From Chrysogorgia sp. JL179-B06 (taxonomy: Eukaryota; Cnidaria; Anthozoa; Scleralcyonacea; Chrysogorgiidae), in contig JAYKKM010000379.1 in assembly GCA_035772405.1 (NCBI GenBank), positions 1,869,492-1,933,491 on the forward strand: DNA of 64,000 nucleotides, given 5' to 3'. The first letter of the stretch is position 1. The number at the start of each line of letters is the position of its first letter. The position numbers and the translations under genes are program-made. Positions 47,951-58,760 of the stretch are shown here, one piece after another. Under the pieces are notes generated by a model, which was not told the origin of the DNA, did no database searches, and saw only the letters and a list, made by a program, of their open reading frames with translations.

Positions 47951-48319
47951 GATGGAACGGCATGTTGAAAAACATGGACTGATAAAACATGGACTGGACT
48001 GGACTGGACTGATAAAACATGGACTGATAAAACATGGACTGATAAAACATGGACTGGTAAAACATGGACTGATAAAACAGGACTGATAAAACATGGACTG
48101 GTAAAACATGGAGGGTTAGGATCTTTGTTGTTTTGGGGTTAGCGATTATTTGTTAATGTATAGACATCATATATGAGATGTCTACATTAACAAATAATCG
48201 CTAACCCCAAAACAACAAAGATCCTAACCCGCCATGTTTTACCATGTCCATGTTTTATCAGTCCATATATTTCATCAGTCCATGTTTTATCAGTCCATGT
48301 TTTACAACATGCCAGATGG
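47951..48319. repeat. palindrome with ACATGGACTGATAAA tandem arms, copy 2
   Basis: Equivalent of 44830-45199, with one unit shortened (AACAGGACTG). Confidence 0.85.
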
Positions 48320-49060
48320 AACTTGGTTATGTTCATTTCCTGCTTTTGTGCCAGCGATTAAATGCCACGCTTCAAGAAAGGTTCTCTTTTGTCAATTATA
48401 TCTCTGAGAATTCGAACGAATGGTGTTCATTGTTTGCGTGTTAGGCCACTTTGAAATTCCGGTCATTTATTAAATAAGCTTTAAAGTTTTAATGTTCTTT
48501 TGATCTCGTCTTAGGAAATCCTTTGTTTGCCCAAAGTTAACGAAATCACAGTCTTTACAAGGTAATTTATATACGATTCCCGTTCTTTGGTCTTTTGCCT
48601 CTTTTGTCCTTAGGGTTGTTGAAAATCTGAGATACTAGTATACTAACACCTGGCTTGTACGCTACTTTGATCCCCTCACTTCTTAGGATCCTAGCTAACT
48701 TTTTCGACACTCCATGGTGTATGGTAATTTCGTATAGAACTCATTGCATTAATTTGTCTTGACGATTGCAACTAGTGTATTTAGAAAACCAATAGGATAA
48801 CCATTTTCCCTCAAGATCGCACACACGTCTCTCAGCTTCGCCAATTTTATCTGAAGTCGTATATGGAATTTTCTTTGCTCTGTCTAGTAATGTCTTAACC
48901 ACAGACCTCTTGTGTTGACTGGGGTGGCAAGAATTAAAGTCCAAACACTTGTCCGTGTGTTAACAATTGGTTGTCAATAGACGTCCATAGATATATTATT
49001 CTCGTGTCGTTTCGTTAATGTCTGCAGGAATGATAACCACTTGTCCTGAAATTGTTCCAT
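48300..49060 (-). pseudogene. Penelope-like element: RT C-terminal part and GIY-YIG domain
   Basis: Read on the minus strand from 49060: KWLSFLQTLTKRHENNIS and MDVY, then CLDFNSCHPSQHKRSVVKT with LLDRAKKIP (48944-48870), then the GIY-YIG block NRIYKLPCKDCDFVNFGQT near 48595-48540, and FLEAWHLIAG near 48375. This is the normal domain order of a Penelope-like element, in which reverse transcriptase is followed by GIY-YIG. Several stops and frameshifts make it non-functional. The N-terminal RT part may be the fragment at 56679-56930, separated by the 7.2-kb inverted-repeat segment. Confidence 0.7.
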
Positions 49061-49254
49061 CGTGGCAGACGACCGTTTGGGCGAGGGATTATATTCGGGG
49101 GAGGGGTTATATTCGGGACGCGGTATACAGCGAGGTGAAAACAGGCGGAAAACCAGCGAGGCGGAAAACCCGCGAGGGGAAAACCCGCGATGAGGGGAAC
49201 TCAACCCTCATCGCAGGTTGTCCGCCGCGCAGGTTTTCCACGGCCTCGCTGTAT

Positions 49255-49520
49255 TCCGCGTCGAATAAGACGAAGTTGAGTAGAGTCCTGAGATCGACAA
49301 AAGCTGCGATTGGAAGACATTGGTCTCCAATGGAACCCCAAGAAATGTAATGTAATACATATTAAGAGAGGGACTCAAACCGAAGAGGCTGAGGATCTGA
49401 AGCTAGATCAGTCATCAGTAATAGAAAACATACAAGTTTTTAGGCGTTCCCAGTGAGGCTGATTCAAGAGGAGAAGTTGGTGCTAGAATGCGCAGCGAGA
49501 GTCTATAACCCTCCACTGAA
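49255..49520 (+). pseudogene. LINE-type reverse transcriptase fragment
   Basis: Encodes GLQWNPKKCNVIHIKRGT followed by an acidic stretch and, after frameshifts, LVLECAARVY. This matches the thumb-side region after the YxDD motif in cnidarian LINE polyproteins. The rest of the element is absent. The GC-rich stretch just upstream (49080-49250), with repeated GCGAGG(C/G)GAAAACC units, is unassigned. Confidence 0.6.
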
Positions 49521-49524
49521 TATA

Positions 49525-50122
49525 ATAGGCCGTAGGATGAGAATCGAAAAGACGCCAATTCCGTTGTACCCGTCATGGAACTAAGTAATTTTTTGCTTAA
49601 ATCAAAAGATAAGAACTTCCTTTATCAGAATCCACTGCTCCCCAAAGCGACAAAGTTGCACATATTGAAATAAAAACCCTCCGAAGTTCGCTGTTGTTCG
49701 CCTTTCAAAATTCTACGTAGTCCGCCATTTCGTTTTTGCTATGTCACAAGTGCTTTAGTGTGATTGGCCAGTTCTGAACCGTCAGCCAATAAGCAAGCGC
49801 GAAAGACCGGATGTTGCTTCGCAAGGTAAAACACACGTGATGAAACATGGAAGTGTTGCAAGGAAGCACTGGAATAAATAAATATTACGGTGAGTTTTTT
49901 ACACTTTATTATGTTTAATAGTATCAGGAATATTTAAGAACATTCTAGTCTTCTGACAAACCGATTGGATTCTTACAATCTTGAGCATAGCATCCACAAA
50001 CAGGGTGCATCGCTGGTTACTTTTGTAGCAACTTTATACAAGCTGCGCTGTGGTATTCAGTCTTCGTACATCCACATGAAACCAAATCGTTGCAGGATAC
50101 TGGTATAGATGGTAGAGTTAAC
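49525..50122. repeat. left arm of the 7.2-kb inverted-repeat segment
   Basis: Begins ATAGGCCGTAGGATGAGAATC and is complementary over its whole length to 56133-56683, with indels. It contains ATGGAAGTGTTGCAAGG with an open frame of 14 codons ending in a GT donor-like GGTGAG. On the complementary strand it carries the cysteine-rich tail region seen at 56155-56250. Confidence 0.85.
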
Positions 50123-51060
50123 GTACCAGGCAGGGGGCAATTACCAAATGTTCCCCCAAACGTTTGAAAAATGAAAATTTCGCTCACTTTTTGAAAGAAA
50201 TTTCTGGTAATATTAATTGCTGTTAAATATTCATTGAAAAATGTATATTTAGAACTGTTTTAATATTAAAGTAATTTGTTTTAACATTAACATAATATAT
50301 TAGAGTTGTTTGCAGTTGCCCAGTTTAAAATTATTACTAAGGATAATATATTATGTTAATGTTAATAATCACATACGATAGATTAAGTACCGGTACTCCC
50401 CTATTTTGGTGGAGGAAACTGCTGAGAAATCTAGTCGCATATGAAGTTACACCTGCCACACTGCATCCGATGATTGACAGTCAACTCTTAATTTTTCAGG
50501 CAGAAATGTTTTGCCCCCCTGACATAACTAGTCAGATATGCCTATGATTCTGTCTGATTTGGATCAAGGTATTGTGTATGATATGGGAACTGTATGGCTT
50601 CATTATATCAAAACTTGCTCAATGGAAAATATCGAATTTCCCCAAAGATTATACAGATCAAGGAGAAAAACATTCTATGATGATGTTCAACAGTTCACGG
50701 GTGATTGGGCGGGCTGGTTTTGTTTGAGAAATTGACCCAAAGGCACATCTGTTAATATATCCATGAAGTGATAAGTATGATTTTGTCATATAAAACAGCA
50801 CCTGTCAGCTATTACAAATGGAAAATTATGAAGATGAAACAGATGAACTTTTCCCTCTGCAACACAAACCTATTGCAACAATTGGTTCACAGTGCCCTGT
50901 ACATCAAAAACAAATTAGAAAAATACCCAAGAAGTTCTTGGGTGTTGGTGCCATGTTAACCAAAATCATTCCTCACTACTACAATACTACTTGGTGGGCA
51001 CTGATGTTTTAGATTCTGATCAGCAGGTCATCATCAGGTACAGATACGTTCCCTTATGAA
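50123..51060 (+). other. interior of the inverted-repeat segment; possible decayed exons
   Basis: Three short plus-strand frames (50353-50547, 50538-50735, 50818-51012) have a protein-like amino-acid make-up, e.g. QHKPIATIGSQCPVHQKQI, and one begins after a TTTTTCAG acceptor-like site. No family is recognised. They could be the 5' part of the gene whose nuclease-like part lies at 55220-56040. Confidence 0.35.
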
Positions 51061-51264
51061 AACAACTATATTTTATTGCTATTTTAAGTATATATTTATT
51101 ACTATCACACCTATTTTTATCATATTTTATATGGTTGAAAACCCTATTTTTAATGCTTATCACGATATTTCTAAAAATTATGTGAACTATATTTTATCCC
51201 TGTTTTACTTTATTTTATAACTATTTTCACACAGAACATAAATAAAATAGCTTATTTTTTTTGA

Positions 51265-51535
51265 GGTCCGTAACTCAGGTCCGTAACTAAAATAGAGCCT
51301 TTTGATTGGCTGAGTACGAGGTCCGTATCACACCAGTACGGACCTCTCGCAACTTTTCGAGCCAAAAAATTGCAATTTTTTTGATTTTGCTCGAAAAAAA
51401 TAAACACGTTATTTACCGTTTTGGTCGGTCCGTACTGTAAAAATATTTTCCCTCAGTCTCAGAAGCGGCCCGAGACCGAAGGTCTCGGGCCGCTTCTGAG
51501 ACTTCGGGAAAATATATTTCCAGTACGGACCTCCC
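51265..51535. repeat. inserted palindromic element with GGTCCGTAC ends
   Basis: 51427-51532 is a near-perfect hairpin: GGTCCGTACTG ... GGCCCGAGACC, then GGTCTCGGGCC ... CAGTACGGACC, with about 50 bp of stem and a 3-bp loop. Further GGTCCGTA pieces start at 51265, so the element is probably larger. Confidence 0.8.
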
Positions 51536-51589
51536 AGCCGGTAAATAACATATATATATTTTAAGGCTATTTTTCACAATAAATTGCAG

Positions 51590-52564
51590 CAGAAAATGCA
51601 AAATATAATAAAATAGACTGTTTAATTCCTATCTTACATTTGAAGAGGAAAGCATATTTTTAAAATACAGTTCAAAAACTCATTAATAATTCATAAACCA
51701 ATAATCCAATCTTGCGCACGAATTCAGTCACGTGCATGTGTCTTTATACCAGCCAAAGCACACTTGGTCATGCTTCGCACACAATAGACTTTTGTTATTT
51801 AAATTAGATAAAGATTTTTATATAAAGATTTTTTATATAAAGATTTTTATATAAAGAGTTTTTATATAAAGATTTTTATATAAAGATTTTTTGTATAACG
51901 ATCGTATTTGAAATTAACATAATTATAGTTTTCAACACATAATGATAATTCTCGCACAACAACATTCAAATTTAAGAACTACCACGATCTAGCTCTTTTA
52001 CAAGAATCACTTTTCAGCAAAATTGAAAGCACACTTATTGAACACACAAACTCGACATGTTCGTGTTAACATTTGATACCCTCTCACCTTCACTCGCACG
52101 GCATCGGGAAATTACTCAACATTTCGTCGGGAACGTCAAATCTAAAATCAGCCAAACTGAAGTCTATTAAATCCTTACATTCTTCTTTCAAATCAATGTT
52201 CGCCCTCCCTGTTATATTCCTTGGAGCTTCTAAAATAGTACTCACACGCTTTTCTTGCTCTTCGTTTTTTGGTTATCGAAATCTTCGCTTTGGAGGCATA
52301 TCAAAGACAAACGCTGCCGAGAATGTAGGCTTCGGCATTACCACCGCCTCGGCATTTAAATTCATATTCAAATTTTTGGTAGAGGACAAACCAAGTTACT
52401 ATTCCCTAGAGATTTTATTTTCTATTTAAAAAATCCATGTTTTCTCATTCACAGTTTTGAAGCCATTCAAAACACTAGCATCACGTGTTTTATCAGATAT
52501 AAAACACTCGGGGCTACGCCCTCGTGTTTTATATCTGATAAAACACTCATGCTGCTCGTGTTTT
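51590..52564. other. AT-rich segment with a separated satellite unit and a TATAAAACAC palindrome
   Basis: 51590-51680 repeats part of the 52565-53053 satellite, and 51684-52564 may be an insertion that split it. At 52490-52558 GTTTTATCAGATATAAAACAC faces its complement. A minus-strand frame at about 52330-52080 begins MPPKRRFR and has one early stop; it could be the remains of a transposon protein but is not identified. Confidence 0.45.
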
Positions 52565-53053
52565 AAATAGTACATAAAATAGACATATTTTAAACGTATT
52601 TATCTTTCCTTAATCTGCAAAATAGAATAAAATAGACTGTTTAATTCCTATTTTACATTTGAAGAGGAAAAGCATATTTTTAAAAATACAGATAAAATAG
52701 ACTATTTTAAACGTATTTATCTTTCTTTATCCATAAAATTGAATAAAATATAATAGACTGTTTAATTCCTATTTTAACATTTGAAGAGGAAAGCATATTT
52801 TTAAAATACAGATAAAATAGACTATTTTAAACGTATTTATCTTTGTTAATCTGCAAAATAGAATAAAATAGACTGTTTAAATTCCTATTTTAACATTTGA
52901 AGAGGAAAGCATATTTTTTAAAATACAGATAAAATTGACTATTTTAAACGTATTTATCTTTCTTTATCCATAAAATAGAATAAAATAGACTGTTTAATTC
53001 CTATTTTACATTTGAAGAGGAAAGCATATTTTTAAAATACAGATAAAATAGAC
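52565..53053. repeat. tandem satellite, about 118-bp unit, four copies
   Basis: Units start ATAAAATAGACTATTTTAAA at about 52575, 52684, 52811, 52929 and 53043 (partial) and include TTTGAAGAGGAAAGC. The ATAAAATAGACT motif occurs twice per unit. Confidence 0.85.
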
Positions 53054-54499
53054 TATCGCGCGGCTAGTGACGCGGTCGAAAAGAACTGGGGCAAACTGGT
53101 TATCCACGTGCATGGCGGGATATTTCAAAATGCATCAGAGACGCGGCTTTCATCTCATGTGTCTCTGTTTTGTCGATCAGTTGGTCGTTTTGACAAGGAG
53201 TTTCTCCCATCAGCGTTTTGACTATTTATCCTATCATCTCAAAGCTCCAAGTTTAACTGGTAAGGTAAGACTAAGAATATACATTTTATCAAACAAAATG
53301 CGCGGTAATACGTATACAACACGCGCGTTTTCTTATGTTATATCTTGTTGATTGCCGACGATACATATTTGTTTGAGTCACACCGAAGTCAATGTGATGT
53401 TTTGAAGCGAATTAAATCCACCCTGATGTAAAGTTTTTAAAGAGAACACTGCAACAAACACGCCTTATCGCTTGTGATGCACATGGCTTTCACCAATTCC
53501 TTTACAGTAAGCCAGGTTTTGTTAGCGTTGAAAAATCACGGCGTGTTGTGCTTCGCGTTCGAAAATGATCTCGGCCATCAAGCTATTAAAATGGTGCTAT
53601 TAAAATGAACTTTAATGTCAATTCGTTTTGAGTTAGGGTTCTAGATAAGTTGTCTGAAAGGTCACTTGTAGCTTTCCGTGGGATACGCTCCTTCGCTAAA
53701 TACTGAAAATCGAGAAATGTGATTTCGGGTTGTCGACGCGCTTGGCTTGGCGCTATTATGAATTTGTTTGGTTTATTAAAATGCGCGCACTAACTGACAA
53801 AGCAATGTATATTTAATGTTGTCATAAGAAAGCATACGTGAAAGAAAGCATGGATGTGAAAATTCCCTTGTTTATCTTCTTAAATTGTTTGTGCATGCAA
53901 AATGGAAAATGCGCCTAATTACAAGAAGGCAGATCTCAGTTGTCAGGCGCTTCCGTTGAACTCCACTACTCCATTTTCCACGTAGGTGAGGGAATGGAGT
54001 AAAACAGAAAGACATCACATCGTCTGCTCAAGGAGGCTAACCTTGGGCAGTACCATTGGCCCAATTCACTTATTCACTGCAATTTAGCAGAAACAAGCCT
54101 GATTACTCCAAGATAATTAATATCCATAATGCACTCATATACAGTAAATTGCATTCAATTTAATATATTTAAACATGATTGTATATAAAATGTTGTTATA
54201 TAATAATATGTTATTATAATATATATTATAATATATATTATATAAAATATAATATATTGTCAATACTTTGTTTTTCAGAATACTGGAAGACAAAAGAAGC
54301 CGAAAGCAAACAGCAGTAGTGACTTATCAACCAAATTGCAAACATATCGTTATGTTATCTATTACTATAATCTAATAAATTAATTACAGCCCAATCCTTG
54401 TTACAGTCATGTTGTTCTTTCATTTAGCTCATTAAATGTTCTCTGTATATACTGTAATTGTTATACCGGTAAATATATAGTCCAAAACTATATACCTGT
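53054..54499. other. interior of the inverted-repeat segment, nothing recognised
   Basis: No domain-bearing frame is found. Short ATATTATAATATA runs lie at 54195-54255. Confidence 0.35.
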
Positions 54500-54930
54500 A
54501 GCATTTATTATTGGCTATTGTATATTATTCTTACTATTTTCCATTATTTTATCACTATATTTCAGCTTAGTCTTTCATTATTTTATTCATATTTTTATGC
54601 TATTTGCCATTATTTTATTACTATTTTTTTCGCTATTTTTCATTATTTTATTTACTGTTTTTTAGGTTATTTTTCATTGTTTTATTAATATTTTTTAGCT
54701 ATTTTCCATTATTTTATTACTATATTTTAGCTATTTTCCATTATTTTATTACTGTTTTTTTAGCTATTTTTCATTATTTTATTACTATTTTTCATTATTT
54801 TTCATTATTTTATTACTATTTTTTTAGCTATTTGGCATTATTTTATTCCTATTTTATTACTATTATTTCTATATTTTTAAACTATTTTAAATATTTTTTA
54901 AATATATTTTATTGCTATTTTGCAATCTAA
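54500..54930. repeat. low-complexity TTATTTTATTACTATTTTT tandem repeat
   Basis: Imperfect units of about 25-35 bp (GCTATTTTTCATTATTTTATTACTATT type). The long open frame rich in Phe and Tyr across it is a composition artefact. Confidence 0.85.
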
Positions 54931-55219
54931 GTTTCCTTGTATAAGAACTATTTTAAATGGCTTTTATTGCTATTTTAACCCTATTAATATCCAGTGTTTT
55001 GGCACAACAAAAATTGTTAGAGAATAAAATAACTTTAAAATAGCCTATTTTTGTTTCAAAAAAAACATTTAAAAACAGCAAAGTGATAGGTAAAAAAATA
55101 GTATTATAATAGGTTTAAAATAATATTACCATTACCAGAAAAAAATAGCTTTTTGTAGGAAAAAAATAGGGGGGAAATAGTGTTGGTTTTCACAAGGGCT
55201 GCACAATTAGACTTGTAAT

Positions 55220-56250
55220 ATAAGCTCAGGATAAAATATTTTCAGCTTCAAAAAGGAAACTGCCACCAAAAACATATACATACTGCCATTGGCAAAAGTT
55301 AAATGGCGATATGAACACATCCAATTCAGATTTGCTTGATATTTTGACAGGTGATATTGAAATTCTGGTAACAAGACATGTTTATTTGATTAATGGTCAT
55401 GGCCTTATTCAATACCTTATTAAACTGCATAATAGCAAAACATTTGAGGACTATGCAAAAATATTCTTTAAGAACAGTTACTCACCACATTGATGAAAAT
55501 GTTAAGTGGGTTGATGTTACTTTTTTTATACATATGTCCAGCAATCAAACAAAAATAGCGAATAGCTAGGACTAGAACAAAGCACAAATAAGAGACCTAT
55601 GATCAAGATGATTTACCACTGCCACAAGTCTGGGTAAACTTGAAATAAAGCATACCTTGTGTCTTGGTTTGTGCGTTAGTTGTGTCCTTGAACCCATCAC
55701 TTGTGACTAAGGCACATTCAACACGTTCAGGCAACATAGTGCATTCGAAATGCAACCATGAACATGCTGTGATGCAGGTTGTAACAGCTACAACAAGCTT
55801 TTAGTAGTGTGTAGGGACACAGATGTGTTATTGCTCTTAGTTTCATTTCATAGGACAAAAATCAAAGATGTGGAAACTTGGGTGCTTGGTGGAACTGCTA
55901 AGAAAAGAAAGTGTTATCCAGTGCACACAATAGCTCAACAACTTTACCAGCAGATGATAAGTAATCTTCTGGGATTTCATGCACTAGTTGGTGGTAAGCT
56001 GTAGTGTCGCTTCCTATTGGCAAGAAAACGATCTGGCTACAGCCGCGGCAAATAGAAGTTGGAAAACAGACTCTTGGCTTAGAGTGAAACTGGTGGGTGG
56101 CAAGTATCTAAGGGAATCCTTGACGTAAAATGGTTAACTCTACCATCTATGCCAGTATCCTGTGGATGTACGAAAAAATACCACAGCGCAGCTTGTACCC
56201 TGTTTGTGGATGCTATGCTCAAGCTTGTAAGAATCGAATCGGTTTGTCAG
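55220..56250 (+). pseudogene. decayed PIN/FEN-like nuclease family gene with cysteine-rich tail
   Basis: Broken frames show, in order: INGHGLIQYLIKLHNSKTFEDYAK (55390-55460), LPLPQVWVN (near 55617), CNHEHAVMQVV (near 55755), RDTDVLLLLVSFH (55810-55850) and KRKCYPVHTIAQQL then LLGFHALVGG (to about 56000). Near 56155-56250 a cysteine-rich tail follows (CGCTKK, then CGCYAQACKN). From memory, this order fits an uncharacterised protein family widespread in cnidarians and other animals, with an N-HEEAD-like box, DTDV and a TGCD box as in PIN/FEN-type nucleases. Here the boxes read NHEHA and VGGK, so key acidic residues are lost. Several stops are present. A TTTTCAG acceptor precedes 55244. Assignment is by recalled pattern only. 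Confidence 0.5.
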
Positions 56251-56683
56251 AAGACTAGACTGTTCTTAAATATTCCTGAGACTATTAAACATAATAAAGT
56301 GTAAAAATCTCACCGTAATATTTATTTATTCCAGTGCTTTCCTTGCAACACTTCCATGTTTCATCGCGTGTGTTTACCTTGCGAAGCAACATCCGGTCTT
56401 TTGCGCTTGCTTATTGGCTGACGGTTCTGAACTGGCCAATCACACTAAAGCACTTGTGGCATAGCAACACGAAATGGCGGACTACGTAGAATTTGAAAGG
56501 CGAACACAGCGAACTTCGGAGGGTTTTTATTTCAATATGTGCAACTTTATCGCTTGGGGAGCAGTGGATTCTGATTAAATAAGTTCTTATCTTTTGATTT
56601 AAGCAAAAATTACTTAGTTCCACGAGGGGTGCAACGGAATCTGTTTTATAAGCATATTTTCGATTCTCATCCTACGGCCTATA
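56133..56683. repeat. right arm of the 7.2-kb inverted-repeat segment
   Basis: Complement of 49525-50122 with several indels (551 against 598 bp), ending CCTACGGCCTAT. It overlaps the cysteine-rich tail of the nuclease-like remnant, so the left arm is a copy of the 3' end of that gene. Confidence 0.85.
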
Positions 56684-56930
56684 ACCCCTCCCCCAAACAA
56701 CCGTCAGCTATACGCAGGCTACCATTCCCACTGTGTAGTTTAATGGGAAGATGAATGCTTTTTAAATGTGTTAGAAACTCTTCGATGTCGTCCTTATATC
56801 TAGGCACGAATGCATGGCTGTCGTCGTCCAATCTATACCACCATTTAGTAGGATCGCGAGCTGATTGAATGGCTTTTTCTACGATAAACTGATATATTGG
56901 CAATGATAGCACTTACAGGTTACCCGATGG
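56684..56930 (-). pseudogene. Penelope-like reverse transcriptase fragment
   Basis: The minus-strand frame includes FIVEKAIQSARDPTKWWYRL, DDDSHAF and DIEEFLTHLKSIHLPIKL. It matches the RT segment around the catalytic DD of Penelope-like elements (general form: WxRxVDDTF then EEFLxHLNSI). Valine or another residue before DD is replaced by leucine, and the frame ends at the edge of the inverted-repeat arm. It is likely the missing N-terminal neighbour of the piece at 48300-49060. Confidence 0.65.
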
Positions 56931-57059
56931 CACAGCCGATTTCACAGAAAATCCCAGAAAATTTGTTTATAATAGGATTGGTTGTAAATGAAATGAGCAG
57001 ATTAAAAGAACAGATAATTCAGACGTACAAGATAAAAAACATCAAAAAGCTTGTTTCCT

Positions 57060-57215
57060 AAATGACCTGAATTCTAAAGTGGCCCAATACGGAAACAATG
57101 AACACCATTCGTTCGATTTCCCAAATATATCCATACATGCAAGGAGAATATTGGCAAAAGATAACCTTTCTTGAAGCGTGGCATTTCAATCATTGAAACT
57201 AAAGTAAGAAATAAA
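57060..57215 (+). pseudogene. GIY-YIG C-terminal fragment, Penelope-like
   Basis: Encodes NNEHHSFDFPNISIHARR, a frameshift, then WQKITFLEAWHFNH. It resembles the ends of 45190-45330 and 48320-48440 but lies on the plus strand. Confidence 0.6.
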
Positions 57216-58109
57216 CACTATACAAATTCAATCTATGTATAAATCCTGATGACCATTCCTTTATTTTGACAAAAATATCTTGACAGTTATGCAAAAAAAT
57301 TAAAACGTGGCTTAGACTACAGTGGAATCAGAGAGCAGAATGCACATTAGATATATCTGTATTATATACCAGTTTATACCGTTTTTGAAAGGGTAAAACC
57401 CTTCTTCATAAATGGCTGAAAACTCAAAGCTAACATGCCCTTATGCAAACTGTCGATCCGTTAATACTATATTCGAAGACGATAAGACCGGTATGACATG
57501 AGAATTCTAAGCGTATTCCCGCATTTAATTATAAGTTGTTGATTATCCACACAAAGCGCCCTGATCATGACGAAAACAATGTCTCATTCCATGAGGAAAA
57601 TAACGTCAACTATCTAGAACGAAAATATTTAATTCATATTAGACACGTGTAATCTGTTGATAAAAACAACGTCTTAGAATCTAGGGTTTAACTTCCCTAG
57701 ACTAAATTTAAATAAGTAAGACAGTGTATTCATCTGTTGATTAAGAAAACTACCGTCTTTAAGCCGTTTTTTTCATACTAAGCGAATTTTTTGGGTGGAA
57801 AACCGACTTAAGACCATTGTATTAAACCGTCCATAGAGCTCAGATAAAACGTCCACCGGTCTTTCCACGAATGCTCGTGTTTGTTTTAGACGACGCCGTT
57901 AATGTCCCGTGTCGACTAAATGCCATAAAATTACTAATACCCGCTAAATTGATTATTTAAATACACTGAAGTGTTTTTGAGCACCAGAATAATATCGTCT
58001 GAAACGAAGTTGATCGGCATTATCATGAGACTAATTGACGTCTCCCCTATAGACGCGAATTTAATTTGCTTTAGACCGGGCCTTAGAATATATTGCATAA
58101 GCATACGCG
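57216..58109. other. intergenic, nothing recognised
   Basis: A small hairpin AGGGTAAAACCCTT lies near 57389. No gene is supported. Confidence 0.4.
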
Positions 58110-58760
58110 TATACTGTGGTCGACGAAAAGAAGAAAGGAAATGACTGTTGTTAATTTTAAGTTTCTGTCGTCTGATGTGAAATTTGTCCGTGTAATGGTG
58201 ACGCGACGAAACGAATGACTGTTTTGAATTTTCAATTTCTGTCGTCTGACAGGTTTTTTCAAGTCGTACGCAACGTGACGCGACGAAAGCAAATGAGTAG
58301 TTTTGGAATTTTTTAAGTTTCCTGTCGTCTTACAGGTTTTTCAGTCGTCCGCAATGGGTGACCGCGACGAAAGGAAAATGAGTGTTTTGAATTTTAAGTT
58401 TCTGTCGTCTGACAGGTGTTTTTCAGTCGGTCGGCCAATGTGACGCGACGAAAGGAAATGAGTGGTTTTGAACTTTTAAGTTTCTGTCGTCTTACAGGTT
58501 TTTCAATCGTCGCAAAGCGTGACGGCGACGAAAGGAAATGACTCCATGGTTTTGAATTTTAAGTTTTCTGTCGTCTTACAGGTTTTTTTCCAGTCATCGG
58601 CAATGTGACGCGACGAAAGGAAATGACTGTTTGAATTTTACGTTTTCATCGGTCGTCTTTACAGGTTTTTTCAATCGTCGCAATGTCTACGCGACGAAAG
58701 GAAATGACTGTATTTGAATTTAAGTTTTCTGTCCGTTTTTTCACAGTCGTCGTAAGCGCG
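58110..58760. repeat. minisatellite, about 76-bp unit, eight copies, indel-rich
   Basis: Units contain GACGCGACGAAAGGAAATGA, TTTTGAATTTTAAGTTTC and TGTCGTCTTACAGG. Successive units differ mostly by one- or two-base insertions at the same places (e.g. GGTGACCGCGACG, GTGACGGCGACG), a pattern more like uncorrected read errors than normal decay. Confidence 0.85.

Larger units (their letters stand above)
45688..48801. repeat. 3.1-kb segmental tandem duplication, copy 2
   Basis: Offsets from copy 1 range from 3123 at the start to 3114 at the end because of small indels. The right end continues without break (GGATAACCATTTTCCC) into Penelope RT sequence, so this copy keeps the original flank and copy 1 is the added unit at that side. 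Confidence 0.9.

Noticed and set aside
51424..51535. rRNA or snRNA gene suggested by the GC-rich hairpin
   Set aside because: The sequence is a plain palindrome with no conserved RNA signature and resembles a MITE.
54604..54930. Phe/Tyr-rich 108-residue membrane protein
   Set aside because: Composition artefact of the TTATTTTATTACTATT repeat.
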